A DNA stretch of 64,000 bases. Origin: Nocardia bhagyanarayanae (GTDB lineage: Bacteria > Actinomycetota > Actinomycetes > Mycobacteriales > Mycobacteriaceae). Shown here piece by piece: positions 18,702 through 27,020 of this stretch (positions within the stretch are counted from its first letter, which is position 1; every line of letters starts with the position of its first letter). The translations under genes were made by a program, and so were the position numbers. Location: NCBI RefSeq assembly GCF_006716565.1, contig NZ_VFPG01000002.1, positions 1,302,001-1,366,000 of the forward strand, read 5' to 3'. The notes beneath the pieces are model-generated. The model was given only the letters and a program-made list of their open reading frames with translations. It made no database searches and was not told the origin of the DNA.

Positions 18702-19007
18702 ATGCGGGGTAATTCATCTGGGAACGTCCGTGTCGGCGGGCGGCGCATGTCACGGCGAGTGGCGTATGCACTGCCCGCCGCGGTGGCAGCCTCGCTGCTC
18801 GCCACGGGATGCGGCTCCACCCAACCGCGGAAGGCACCCAAGCCGCCGACGTCGGTCACCACGACCGCGCCCCGAACTACACCGTCCACCACCCAGTCAC
18901 CGCGTACGACGCTCCCGCAACAGCCGACGGCGACCAAACCCCCGACAACCACCACGGAGCGCGGTGGTCTCGGGGGATCCAGTGGTGGCAGTGGCAGCGG
19001 CAGCTGA
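18702..19007 (+). CDS. Small Thr/Pro-rich lipoprotein
   Basis: A 101-residue exported protein. A basic N-terminus (VGGRRMSRR) and hydrophobic core (YALPAAVAASL) lead to the lipobox LLATGC, so it should be lipid-anchored at the cysteine. The remainder is low complexity: Thr/Pro-rich repeats (TTTAPRTTPSTTQ) and a Gly/Ser tail, with no folded domain, so it is probably a cell-surface spacer or stub. GGGGGGAAG lies just before ATG 18702. The next gene follows after 60 bases. Confidence 0.75.
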   Translation: MRGNSSGNVRVGGRRMSRRVAYALPAAVAASLLATGCGSTQPRKAPKPPTSVTTTAPRTTPSTTQSPRTTLPQQPTATKPPTTTTERGGLGGSSGGSGSGS

Positions 19008-19067
19008 ATCGAACCTGGCGGCTGTGCTCGCCTTCTTCCGCACCATGTTTCGCGAGAAGATGGTGTC

Positions 19068-19541
19068 ATGACAACGCAAAGCGGCACTGGTGGATCCGCG
19101 TCCGGGTCGGCCAGGGATCATCTGCTCGCACGAGTCCGCGTGGCGCGAAACAAGTTTCGGCGCGGGTCGGCTGGGTGGTCTGTGGCGCACCATGTGAGTC
19201 TCATCGGTGCGGCCGTCCTGAGTGCTGCCGCCGCGCTGGCGATCCAGATCCCGGACCCGCCTCAGGCTGATCTCGCCGCGATCTGCGCGACTGTCGCCGC
19301 CTTGCTGTCCACGCTCAATATCGTCGGGGGCTTCGAAACGAAATGGCAGGCGAACCGCAACGCGTTTTATGACCTGGACAGTCTGCTATTGGATGCGGAC
19401 GATCCGGCGACTTCCCTCGAAGACATCCGGAAAGGTTATAAACAGGCCGTGTACGCGCAGCGGATGACTTGGATCGCGCCGTCCATGCGCGGATTGGAAC
19501 ATGAGAAGACGGCACTACCCGCCAACCCCGCAGCCGATTGA
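19068..19541 (+). CDS. Two-transmembrane protein, SLATT/DUF4231-like
   Basis: A 157-residue membrane protein. Hydrophobic helices at about 41-61 (HHVSLIGAAVLSAAAALAI) and 67-87 (LAAICATVAALLSTLNIVGG) form a hairpin, followed by an amphipathic helix (FETKWQANRNAFYDLDSLLL) and a basic cytoplasmic tail. This layout is like SLATT/DUF4231 proteins, some of which are pore-type effectors next to nucleotide-sensing genes; no such sensor gene is visible here. Assignment is from architecture only. Confidence 0.6.
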   Translation: MTTQSGTGGSASGSARDHLLARVRVARNKFRRGSAGWSVAHHVSLIGAAVLSAAAALAIQIPDPPQADLAAICATVAALLSTLNIVGGFETKWQANRNAFYDLDSLLLDADDPATSLEDIRKGYKQAVYAQRMTWIAPSMRGLEHEKTALPANPAAD

Positions 19542-19645
19542 TGGACTCGAGCGGTACGACGGAAATCCGGAGGCGGGACGCACCAACGAACTTTCCTACA
19601 TCGAACGCTGACTGCTGCGGGCTGGAGATTGTCGACCCGCCCGGG

Positions 19646-19801
19646 CTATGGGGTGGGCCGCAGTAGCGCGCCACTGAGGACTTCGCGGATGTGGTCCGGG
19701 TCGGATTCGTGGTCGTCGAGGAGGATGGCTGTACAGAGTCCGTCGCAGAGTGCGACGAAGGCTTCGATGGTGTCGGCGGGTTGCTGCTGTACGGGACCGC
19801 T
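19646..19801 (-). pseudogene. C-terminal remnant of a TetR regulator
   Basis: On the complement a 52-codon open stretch ends at TAG 19646-19648 and reads PADTIEAFVALCDGLCTAIL then LDDHESDPDHIREVLSGALL. This is the usual last helices of a TetR ligand domain. It is cut off upstream by a stop at 19802-19804, and no HTH part is found. The XRE gene begins 21 bases beyond, on the other strand. Confidence 0.6.
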
Positions 19802-19822
19802 TCACGGTCTTAGCCTCGTCGC

Positions 19823-20989
19823 ATGAGCCTTGATCTCGGGGAACGGCTTCAATCGGTTCGCAAGCGGCGTGGTCTTTCGCAGCGGGAGTTGGCGCAGGAG
19901 TCGGGGGTCTCACTGTCGCTCATTCGCAAGATCGAGCAGGGGGAGCGGGATGACGCTCGTATGGTGACGCTTCGGCGGATTGCGGTTGCCCTGGGGTGTC
20001 CGTTGTCGGCTCTCCTCGGTCCGGATCCGGCTCCTCCTGAAGATGGGTACGGGAGCGATGAGATTTGGGCGGCGACGCGTGATGCCCTCGCGGCGTTAGG
20101 GGAGGGGCAGCCTGCGGAGGGGATCGTCGAGCAGGGTATCGAGGCGATGCTGGTCGATGCGGTGCGGCTCTATCACCACAACGAGTACGAGCGGTTGGCC
20201 AAGATTCTTCCGCGTCTTGTCAAGGATGGTGAGGCGGCCTCGCCGCTTATGCGGTCGCGAGTGTTGCAGCTGGTCGGGTCGGTGATGGTTCAAACGCGTC
20301 AACTCGAGCCTGCCCGTGTGGCGCTTGGCCGTTCGCTGGCGGATGCCGAGGCCACGGGGAATCTTCTGGATGCGGGTTCGGCCGTGATCACGCTTTGCTG
20401 GTTGATGTTGGTGGAGCGGCAATTCGAGGATGTTCGCGTGCTCGCTACCGAGTGGGCGGACAGGGTCGAGCCGAGGTTGTCGGTGGCGACGGTGCCGGAG
20501 GTTTCGACGTGGGGATGGTTGTTGCTGCGTGGGTCGGCGGCCGCTATTCGGGACAACCGGCCTGACGAGGCCGATGACATGATGCGGCTTGCTCGAGCGG
20601 CAGCGGTTGCTGTTCGGCGGGAGGCCGGTAGTTATCACCAATACTGGACGACGTTCGGGCCTGCGACAGTCGCGATGAAGCGTGTGGAGAATGCGGTCGT
20701 AGATGACCGGCCGGACTTGGCATTACGGCTGGCGCGAGAGGTTCCGCCCGATTTGCGGCCGACGTCGGACAACCGGAATCGTCATCTACTCGATGTCGCA
20801 TCGGCGAACTTGGAGTTGCGGCGCTATGACGCTGCCTTCGACGTTCTTGTCCAACTTTCCCGCGAGGCGCGACCGTGGCTGGTCGAACAGCGGATGGCTC
20901 GGGATCTACTGAGTCGGATCATCGCCAAACGGCGAACTCTCACAGCGGAAATGCGTGAACTGGCGGACATCATTCGGCTCGAGTATTGA
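19823..20989 (+). CDS. XRE-family regulator with TPR-like C-domain
   Basis: A 388-residue DNA-binding regulator. Residues 6-62 form a Cro/CI-type HTH (RLQSVRKRRGLSQRELAQES and LIRKIEQGERDD). The remaining about 300 residues are helical repeats of the tetratricopeptide type often seen in actinomycete XRE regulators that sense peptides or partner small proteins. It is followed by two small genes on the same strand, a common arrangement for this class. Its own start abuts a TetR remnant. Confidence 0.88.
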   Translation: MSLDLGERLQSVRKRRGLSQRELAQESGVSLSLIRKIEQGERDDARMVTLRRIAVALGCPLSALLGPDPAPPEDGYGSDEIWAATRDALAALGEGQPAEGIVEQGIEAMLVDAVRLYHHNEYERLAKILPRLVKDGEAASPLMRSRVLQLVGSVMVQTRQLEPARVALGRSLADAEATGNLLDAGSAVITLCWLMLVERQFEDVRVLATEWADRVEPRLSVATVPEVSTWGWLLLRGSAAAIRDNRPDEADDMMRLARAAAVAVRREAGSYHQYWTTFGPATVAMKRVENAVVDDRPDLALRLAREVPPDLRPTSDNRNRHLLDVASANLELRRYDAAFDVLVQLSREARPWLVEQRMARDLLSRIIAKRRTLTAEMRELADIIRLEY

Positions 20990-21172
20990 ATCGAATGATC
21001 AGCTTTCACTGTGTCACTTCTAGAGCTTCACCGCTGGAAGTGCCATTGTCCAGCTGTCTATACCCCTGTGAAGCTCAATGCAGCCTCGCCGTCGGGTTGA
21101 TGCGGTGCCCCTCATCGATCCCCGGCGGCGGGTGCTTGCCACGTCTCGAGCGAGCAGGGAGGGTGCTGCCGA

Positions 21173-21715
21173 ATGGATTTGCCCGAAAGCGAAGTCCGGG
21201 GAACAAACGCGGCTACGGACCCGGCGCCGACGCGCACGGAACCCAGCGCACCGGTTGTCGGGGATACGCCGCGTACGCGGGTGGAGTGTTACCGCAGCGT
21301 GTGCCATTTGCCCGCTGTGCTCCAACCGGGCACGGGCAGGATCGGTTTCACCGCGGGCATGGTGTGGGCGGTGGCGATGACCGCCGAGGTCGGGCAGATG
21401 GTCAAGGCGGAGTTGGACGCCAGAAGGCAGGGCGGTGGGCCGATCATCACCACACCGCGCACGGCGACCTGGACGTTCCTGGTCCCCTCCGATATCCCCG
21501 CAACGATGATCGCGGCCGAGGCAGTGTTGTATCGCAGTCGCCGGGTGGTGGTGTTCGGTAACGGTGATTTCGTAGCGTTGCCGTCCCCGGCTGATCAGGG
21601 TTCGGAGTATCGGGGCTGGATCACCGCAGCGCACTCGGTATTTCGACCATCAGGGCGTGCGGTGCTGTATGCCGTTCACGCGGTCCTCGACGCGCAACGG
21701 CAGCCGGTCTGGTGA
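21173..21715 (+). CDS. Hypothetical protein
   Basis: A 180-residue protein without signal or membrane segments. The centre (GGGPIITTPRTATWTFLVPSD, split by family-like glycine and proline turns) and the RSRRVVVFGNGDFVALPSP segment resemble a beta-rich domain found in many actinomycete proteins next to XRE regulators, with weak similarity to the N-terminal part of bifunctional primase/polymerase proteins. Function unknown. GGGAGGG lies nine bases before ATG 21173. Its stop overlaps the next start (GTGA), so the two are coupled. Confidence 0.65.
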   Translation: MDLPESEVRGTNAATDPAPTRTEPSAPVVGDTPRTRVECYRSVCHLPAVLQPGTGRIGFTAGMVWAVAMTAEVGQMVKAELDARRQGGGPIITTPRTATWTFLVPSDIPATMIAAEAVLYRSRRVVVFGNGDFVALPSPADQGSEYRGWITAAHSVFRPSGRAVLYAVHAVLDAQRQPVW

Positions 21716-21930
21716 GCGCCGGAGCGGAATCGCCGCTGCCGAGCGAACCGGATGTGCACCTGTCGGTGTTCTTGCACGGGGTGCGAATGGATTACACCGC
21801 TTGCCTGACCGCCGCGTTGAACTTCGTACAGGAGCATGAAGCTCGCCACTACGTCGACGCGGTAACCATCTACCTCGAGCAGCGGACGTTTCCACGACTG
21901 CCCAACGAACGCCTCTACCTCGAGCGCTAG
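21712..21930 (+). CDS. Small hypothetical protein coupled to the preceding gene
   Basis: A 72-residue protein starting at GTG inside the preceding stop. It is acidic, with one amphipathic helix (DYTACLTAALNFVQEHEARH) and a LYLER end, and no known domain. Tight coupling suggests a partner of the 21173 protein. With the XRE gene this makes a three-gene unit of the type in which a regulator governs a pair of small proteins. Confidence 0.6.
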   Translation: MSAGAESPLPSEPDVHLSVFLHGVRMDYTACLTAALNFVQEHEARHYVDAVTIYLEQRTFPRLPNERLYLER

Positions 21931-22002
21931 CAGCCTGATTTCGGTCGCCCCGACTCGGCCCGGCCCGCTGGCGAAGTTGCCGGGTGGCGGCGTAGGCCAG
22001 GA

Positions 22003-23214
22003 TCAGGGCAGGCGTTCGAAGACCGCGGCGAGGCCCTGGCCGCCGCCGATGCACATCGTCTCCAGGCCGTATCGTGCTTCGCGGCGGTCCATTTCGCGCA
22101 GGAGGGTGGCGAGGATGCGGGCGCCGGTGGCGCCGACGGGATGGCCGAGGGAGATGCCGGAGCCGTTGGGGTTCAACCGAGGATCGTCGGGCGCGACGTT
22201 CCAGCGGCGCACTACGGCGAGTACCTGGGCCGCGAAGGCCTCGTTCAGTTCGATGACGTCCATGTCGGCGAGAGTGAGTTCCGCACGGGCGAGGGCGCGC
22301 TCGGTTGCCGGAACCGGGCCGATTCCCATGGTGCGGGGTGGGACGCCCGCTGCGGCCCAGGACACCAGGCGGGCCAGGGGGCGGAGGCCGAGTCTGCGGG
22401 CGTGCTCCGGGGTGGTGACCAGACAGAGGGCCGCGCCGTCGTTCTGGCCGCTGGAATTGCCTGCGGTGACCGTGGATTCGGGGTCGATCGACGAACGGAT
22501 CGGACGCAGTGCGGACAGCGCCTCGACGGTGGTGTCGGCGCGCGGGTGCTCGTCGGTGTCGACAAGTACGGGTGCCGAGCGGCGTTGCGGAACAGGGACT
22601 CCGACGATCTCGTCGGCGAATCGTCCCTCGCGTTGGGCGGCTACGGCACGCTGGTGCGAAAGCACGGCCAGTGCGTCCTGGTCCGCCCGGCTGATCGCGT
22701 ACTCGGCGCGCAGGTTCTCCGCGGTCTCGATCATTCCGCCCGGCACGGGGAAGTCGCGGCCGCCCGCGGTGACGCGCGCTCTGGCGAGGCGGTCGGCCAG
22801 TGCGACGCCGTCGCCCTTGACGCCCCAGCGCATGCCGGTCGCGTAGAACTCGGTCCGACTCATCGATTCGACACCGCCCGCGAGCACGAGATCGCTGCCA
22901 CCGGTGGCGACTTGCAGGCACGCCTGGATGACCGCCTGGAGGCCGGAGCCGCAGCGCCGGTCGACTTGCATGCCGGGGACGTCGATGCCGAGGCCCGCGT
23001 CGAGGGCGGCGATTCGGCCGATGGCGGGGGCCTCGCCGTTGGGGGAGGCCTGACCGAGGATCACGTCGTCGATGGCGGCGCCGTCGATGCCGGTGCGGCG
23101 CACGAGTTCTGTGATGACAGTAGTGGCGAGCTGTTGTGGCGGAACGTCTTTGAGAACGCCGCCGAAGCGGCCGACGGGGGTGCGCAGCGGTTCGCAGATG
23201 ACTGCGTCGGGCAT
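22003..23214 (-). CDS. Acetyl-CoA acyltransferase (thiolase)
   Basis: Cleaves 3-ketoacyl-CoA to acetyl-CoA and a shortened acyl-CoA, the last beta-oxidation step. 403 residues, standard. Cys88 in DRRCGSGLQ is the acyl-carrying cysteine; NEAFAAQ, GISLGHPVGATG (His) and MCIGGGQG (second Cys) complete the active site. Last gene of a four-gene operon; it starts 25 bases after the acyl-CoA dehydrogenase stop. Confidence 0.93.
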   Translation of the reverse strand: MPDAVICEPLRTPVGRFGGVLKDVPPQQLATTVITELVRRTGIDGAAIDDVILGQASPNGEAPAIGRIAALDAGLGIDVPGMQVDRRCGSGLQAVIQACLQVATGGSDLVLAGGVESMSRTEFYATGMRWGVKGDGVALADRLARARVTAGGRDFPVPGGMIETAENLRAEYAISRADQDALAVLSHQRAVAAQREGRFADEIVGVPVPQRRSAPVLVDTDEHPRADTTVEALSALRPIRSSIDPESTVTAGNSSGQNDGAALCLVTTPEHARRLGLRPLARLVSWAAAGVPPRTMGIGPVPATERALARAELTLADMDVIELNEAFAAQVLAVVRRWNVAPDDPRLNPNGSGISLGHPVGATGARILATLLREMDRREARYGLETMCIGGGQGLAAVFERLP

Positions 23215-23239
23215 GGGGTGTGTCCTTCGGGAGGGGCGA

Positions 23240-24394
23240 TCACATCGCGTCGATGCCGGTGAGGGCGCGGCCGATGATGAGTTTCTGCAGTTGGCTGGTG
23301 CCCTCGTAGAGGGTGAGCACTCGCGCGTCGCGCAGGTATTTGCCCATGGGGTATTCGTCGATGAAGCCGTAGCCGCCGAACACCTGGAGGCAGTTGTTGC
23401 TCACCCGCACGGCGGTCTCGCTTGCCGCGAGTTTGGCCATGGACGAGGCGAGCTGCACCTCGTCGCGCGAGGCTCCGGCGTCGACGAGGGCGGCGGCCTT
23501 CCAGGTGAGGAGGCGGGCGGATTCGACGTCGAGCGCGGAGTCGGCGAGCAGTTCCTGGACGAGCTGCTTGGTGGCGATGGGCTTGCCGAACTGGGTGCGC
23601 TCGGTCGAGTAGCGCACCGCGGCGTCCAAGGCCGCTTGCCCGACGCCGACGCTACCCGCGGCCACGGAGATGCGCCCCTTGGCCAACGCTCCGAGAGCGA
23701 TGCCGAGACCCTTGCCCACCGCGCCCAACCGCGCCGAATCCGGCACCCGGACGTCCTGGAGCGACAGCGCGGCGGTCGCCTGTCCGCGCAGTCCGAGCTT
23801 GCCGTGGATGGTCGTCGCCGTGAAACCCGGTGTGGCCGTGGGCACCAGGAAGGCGGTGATGCCTTTGCCGCCGTCGGCCGAGGTCCGCGCGAACACCAAC
23901 GCGACCTTGGCCCAGGTGCCGTTGGTGATGAACATCTTCTCGCCGGAAAGCACCCAGTCGTCCCCGTCGCGCACCGCCTTGGTGCGCAGGGAGGCCGCGT
24001 CGGAGCCGCTGTCGGGTTCGGTGAGGGCGAAGCAGCCGAGCGCGCGCCCGGAGGTCAGCTCCGGCAGCCACCTGCGCTTCTGCTCGTCGGTGCCGTGCGC
24101 CGCGATCGACTTGGTGACGAGCCCGAGCGACACCGAGACGATGCCGCGCACGGCGGAGTCGCCGCGCCCGAGTTCCTCGCAGACCAGGACGTAGGAGAGC
24201 ATGTCGACCTCGGTGCCGCCGAATTCCTCGGCGATGCCCAGCCCGAGGAAGCCGAGTTCGCCGAGTCGTTCGACGATGGCCAAGTCGACGCTTTCGGCGC
24301 GGTCCCAGTCGCGCGCGTGCGGGACGATCTCGGTGTCGACGAAATCGGCGGCCAGCGAGCGGATCTCGCGGTGGGTGTCATCGAGAACGAACAT
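23240..24394 (-). CDS. Acyl-CoA dehydrogenase, short-chain type
   Basis: A 384-residue FAD enzyme performing the first oxidation of beta-oxidation. FALTEPDSGSDAASL and WVLSGEKMFITNG mark the FAD/substrate site, QVFGGYGFIDEYP the C-terminal signature. LYEGTSQLQKLI holds the catalytic glutamate in YEGT, as in short- and medium-chain enzymes, unlike the other two acyl-CoA dehydrogenases in the window. Its start overlaps the 3-hydroxyacyl-CoA dehydrogenase 3' end by 17 bases, so translation is coupled. Confidence 0.93.
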   Translation of the reverse strand: MFVLDDTHREIRSLAADFVDTEIVPHARDWDRAESVDLAIVERLGELGFLGLGIAEEFGGTEVDMLSYVLVCEELGRGDSAVRGIVSVSLGLVTKSIAAHGTDEQKRRWLPELTSGRALGCFALTEPDSGSDAASLRTKAVRDGDDWVLSGEKMFITNGTWAKVALVFARTSADGGKGITAFLVPTATPGFTATTIHGKLGLRGQATAALSLQDVRVPDSARLGAVGKGLGIALGALAKGRISVAAGSVGVGQAALDAAVRYSTERTQFGKPIATKQLVQELLADSALDVESARLLTWKAAALVDAGASRDEVQLASSMAKLAASETAVRVSNNCLQVFGGYGFIDEYPMGKYLRDARVLTLYEGTSQLQKLIIGRALTGIDAM

Positions 24395-25919
24395 CGGTTC
24401 CTCGGTTCGTGAGCAGGTCTTCGGGGCGGGTGCCCTTGGCGTGCAGCGGGATTCGCTGCTCGGCGCGGGTGCGCAACCAGGAGCTCACCCGGTAGCGGGG
24501 ATCGCGGGTGTAGGCGTACAAGCCGTCGAGTATCGCGGTGATCCGCTCGGCGCCGACGGATTCGCCGAGTTCCAGCGGGCCCAGCGGATAGCCGAGGCCG
24601 AGGCGCGCGCCGCGGTCGATGTCCTCCGGTGTGCCGATGCCGTGTTCGGCGAGCGCGCAGGACAGGTTCACGATCGCGCCCAGAATCCGTTGCGCGACAG
24701 GAGCGGTCCCGTCCGCGGTCGGCGTCGGCGTGTAACCGGCGGCGGCCAGGACACGCAACGCGGGGGCCGTGGCGAGCGGGTCGGCGGCGGCGGGCACGAC
24801 GACGGTGAGGCGGCCGCGGTCGAGCCCCAACGGGTCGATGCCGAGGGTGCGGGCGGGGTCGAGGCCGTAGCGCGCGGCGAGCCGGTAGGTCGGTTCGCCG
24901 ATCGGAAGGACGAGCGAAATCGCTTCGGCGCTGGGCGATTCGAGTACCGTCGCACCCGCTCGGCGCAGCGCGGCCGCGAAATCGGGGTGGTTGTGAACGT
25001 GGACCGGGGTGGCCTCGGCATCCGGCGTGATATCCGGTTCGGCGGGTAGCAGCGGTGCGCCGTCCCGGTAGCGATAGAACCCTTCCCCCGTCTTGCGGCC
25101 GAGCAGACCGGCGGCGACGCGGGCGGCCGCGATGGGGGAAGGGCGTAGCCGCGGGTCACCGTAGAAGCCCGCGGAGACGGTCTCCATGACCGGGTGGCTG
25201 ACGTCCAATCCGGTCAGGTCCATCAACTCGAACGGGCCCATCCGCAACCCGAGCGTCTCGCGGACGATGCGGTCGATATCGGCGGGGGAGGCGATCTGTT
25301 CGGACAGGATGGCCAGCGCCTCGCTGGGCAGGGCGCGCCCGATGTGGTTGACGAGGAATCCGGGGGTGTCCCGCGCGAGGATCGGGGTGTGCCCGCTCCG
25401 GGCGACGAAAGCCGTTGCGGTATCGACCAGTTCGGGCGCGGTGCGCAGTCCCGGCACGATCTCCACCAGCGACATCAGCGGCACCGGATTGAAGAAGTGC
25501 AGACCGATCAGCCGGGCCGGGTCGCGCAGCGCCGACGCGATCGCGGTGATCGACAGCGAACTGGTGTTGGAAGCGAGCACGGCGTTCGGCGTCGCCGTCT
25601 CCAGCTCGGCGAAGATCGCCTGCTTGACCGGAAGCTTCTCGACAACGGCCTCGATCACGAGATCGATGTCGGAGGAGGGGGCGGTCGGGGCCGAGCCCGC
25701 CGTGAGCCGCGCCAGGATCGCCGCGGCCTCGTCGGCGTCGCGCTTGCCCTTGTCGACGGACCGCTGGATCATCGTCGCGACGAACTCGAGCGCGGCGGGC
25801 ACGGCGTCGTCGTCGGCGTCGGTCAGCTCGACGAGGTACCCGGCGGTCGCGGCGATCTGCGCTATGCCGCGCCCCATCGCCCCCGCGCCGACGACACGGA
25901 TACGTTCGATCGGTTCCAT
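24378..25919 (-). CDS. 3-hydroxyacyl-CoA dehydrogenase with two C-terminal domains
   Basis: Oxidises 3-hydroxyacyl-CoA to 3-ketoacyl-CoA with NAD. 513 residues: Rossmann domain first (VVGAGAMGRGIAQIAATAGY), catalytic His and Glu in LHFFNPVPLMSLVEIV, then two copies of the 3HCDH C-terminal helical domain (about 185-280 and 400-490), as in PaaH-type enzymes of phenylacetate and related pathways. ATG 25919 shares a base with the hydratase stop (TGATG). A longer upstream reading lies inside the hydratase and is not real. Confidence 0.92.
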   Translation of the reverse strand: MEPIERIRVVGAGAMGRGIAQIAATAGYLVELTDADDDAVPAALEFVATMIQRSVDKGKRDADEAAAILARLTAGSAPTAPSSDIDLVIEAVVEKLPVKQAIFAELETATPNAVLASNTSSLSITAIASALRDPARLIGLHFFNPVPLMSLVEIVPGLRTAPELVDTATAFVARSGHTPILARDTPGFLVNHIGRALPSEALAILSEQIASPADIDRIVRETLGLRMGPFELMDLTGLDVSHPVMETVSAGFYGDPRLRPSPIAAARVAAGLLGRKTGEGFYRYRDGAPLLPAEPDITPDAEATPVHVHNHPDFAAALRRAGATVLESPSAEAISLVLPIGEPTYRLAARYGLDPARTLGIDPLGLDRGRLTVVVPAAADPLATAPALRVLAAAGYTPTPTADGTAPVAQRILGAIVNLSCALAEHGIGTPEDIDRGARLGLGYPLGPLELGESVGAERITAILDGLYAYTRDPRYRVSSWLRTRAEQRIPLHAKGTRPEDLLTNRGTDVRSR

Positions 25920-26704
25920 CAGTGTCCTTCGTAGGTCGGGGTGCGCTTGCCGAGGAAGGCGGCGATGCCCTCGGCGTGGTCGGCGGTGTCGAACAACATC
26001 TGAAAGGTGGTGCGCTCCAGAGCGATCGCGGTGTTCAGTGGGGCGTTCTCGGCGTGCCGCGCGATGCTGCGGATCGCGCGGACGTTCAACGGCGGCCGGC
26101 GCAGGATGGTCGCCGCGATCTCGACGGCCGCGTCCAGCGCGGTGCCGTCGGGCACGATGTCGGCGACGATGCCGATCTGCTGCGCGGTGGCGGCGTCGAT
26201 CGGTTCGCCGGTCAGCACCATGCGCAGCGCGCGGGCCCGTCCGGCGCGCTGCACGAGGCGACTCAATCCGCCCGCGCCGGGAATGAGCCCGACGCGAATC
26301 TCCGGCTGCCCGAACCGCGCCGAGGCACCGGCGACCACGAGATCGCAGGCCATGGCGAGTTCGCATCCGCCGCCGAACGCATAGCCTTCGACCGCGGCGA
26401 TCACGGGTGTGCCGAGTTCGTCGAGCACGGAGAAGACCTTGCCGGTGTCGCCCGCGAACAGATCGGTCGGCCGATACGTGCTCATCTCCTTCAAGTCCGT
26501 GCCCGCGACGAATACGCCCGCGTCGCCGGTGAGGACGACAGCGCGCACGGCCGAATCCGAATCGGCGGCCGAAAGTTCCTCGGCAAGAGACGTTTTCGTG
26601 AACGAGTTCAGCGCGTTGCGAGCCTGCGGCCGGGAAATGCGCAGGACGCGGATACCCGCGTGCTCGCCGGACAGATCGTTACGGAGTACGGAAGGTTCGC
26701 TCAT
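25919..26704 (-). CDS. Enoyl-CoA hydratase/isomerase family protein
   Basis: Crotonase-fold protein of 261 residues, hydrating 2-enoyl-CoA. Oxyanion-hole residues are in AGTDLKEM and YAFGGGCELAMACDL; both catalytic glutamates of true hydratases are present, in GGCELA and in FGQPEIRVG. First gene of the operon that continues with 3-hydroxyacyl-CoA dehydrogenase, acyl-CoA dehydrogenase and thiolase, so the four make a complete spiral. A broken small gene with a strong ribosome site lies directly upstream. Confidence 0.92.
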   Translation of the reverse strand: MSEPSVLRNDLSGEHAGIRVLRISRPQARNALNSFTKTSLAEELSAADSDSAVRAVVLTGDAGVFVAGTDLKEMSTYRPTDLFAGDTGKVFSVLDELGTPVIAAVEGYAFGGGCELAMACDLVVAGASARFGQPEIRVGLIPGAGGLSRLVQRAGRARALRMVLTGEPIDAATAQQIGIVADIVPDGTALDAAVEIAATILRRPPLNVRAIRSIARHAENAPLNTAIALERTTFQMLFDTADHAEGIAAFLGKRTPTYEGH

Positions 26705-26762
26705 GCCCGCGCCTCGCTCGGCCCCGAAACGCGCTGGCGCGTAATTCGCTCACTTCGTCGGT

Positions 26763-26914
26763 TCATCGGAGATACACCCTGGTCGGATCGATGGTGGTGC
26801 GGAGCAGGTCGAGCTCCGCCGCGGTCGGGGTTTCGGTGACGGCCACCCGGAGCGGCCGTCCTCGACGAACGCGGGTATGGCCTCGCGCATCATCAGCTGT
26901 TCGGGCCGGGGCAT
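26763..26914 (-). pseudogene. Frameshifted small gene ahead of the beta-oxidation operon
   Basis: AAGGAG lies five bases before ATG 26914, which starts MPRPEQLMMREAIPAFVEDG. After a shift near 26845 a neighbouring frame continues RVAVTETPTAAELDLL and RTTIDPTRVYLR, ending at TGA 26763-26765, with normal codon usage. Without the shift the reading becomes an implausible Pro/Arg/Ser-rich tail. It looks like a gene shortened by an internal deletion. The parent family is not recognised. Confidence 0.5.
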
Positions 26915-26971
26915 CGGGCTCCTTCGTTCGGATCGATCCTCACGCTGCCTTGCCCGACCGATATAGTCCAA

Positions 26972-26992
26972 TACTCAATTCGCAATGCAGTA
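26972..26992. promoter_or_regulatory. Dyad in AT-richer gap, candidate LysR site
   Basis: TACTCAATT-CGC-AATGCAGTA: arms match at 7 of 9 positions, 28 bases before the LysR gene start. The surrounding 60 bases are strikingly AT-rich for this genome, as expected for a regulated divergent promoter. Confidence 0.5.
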
Positions 26993-27020
26993 ATATCAAT
27001 TCTGACTGAATGGGGGTGTC

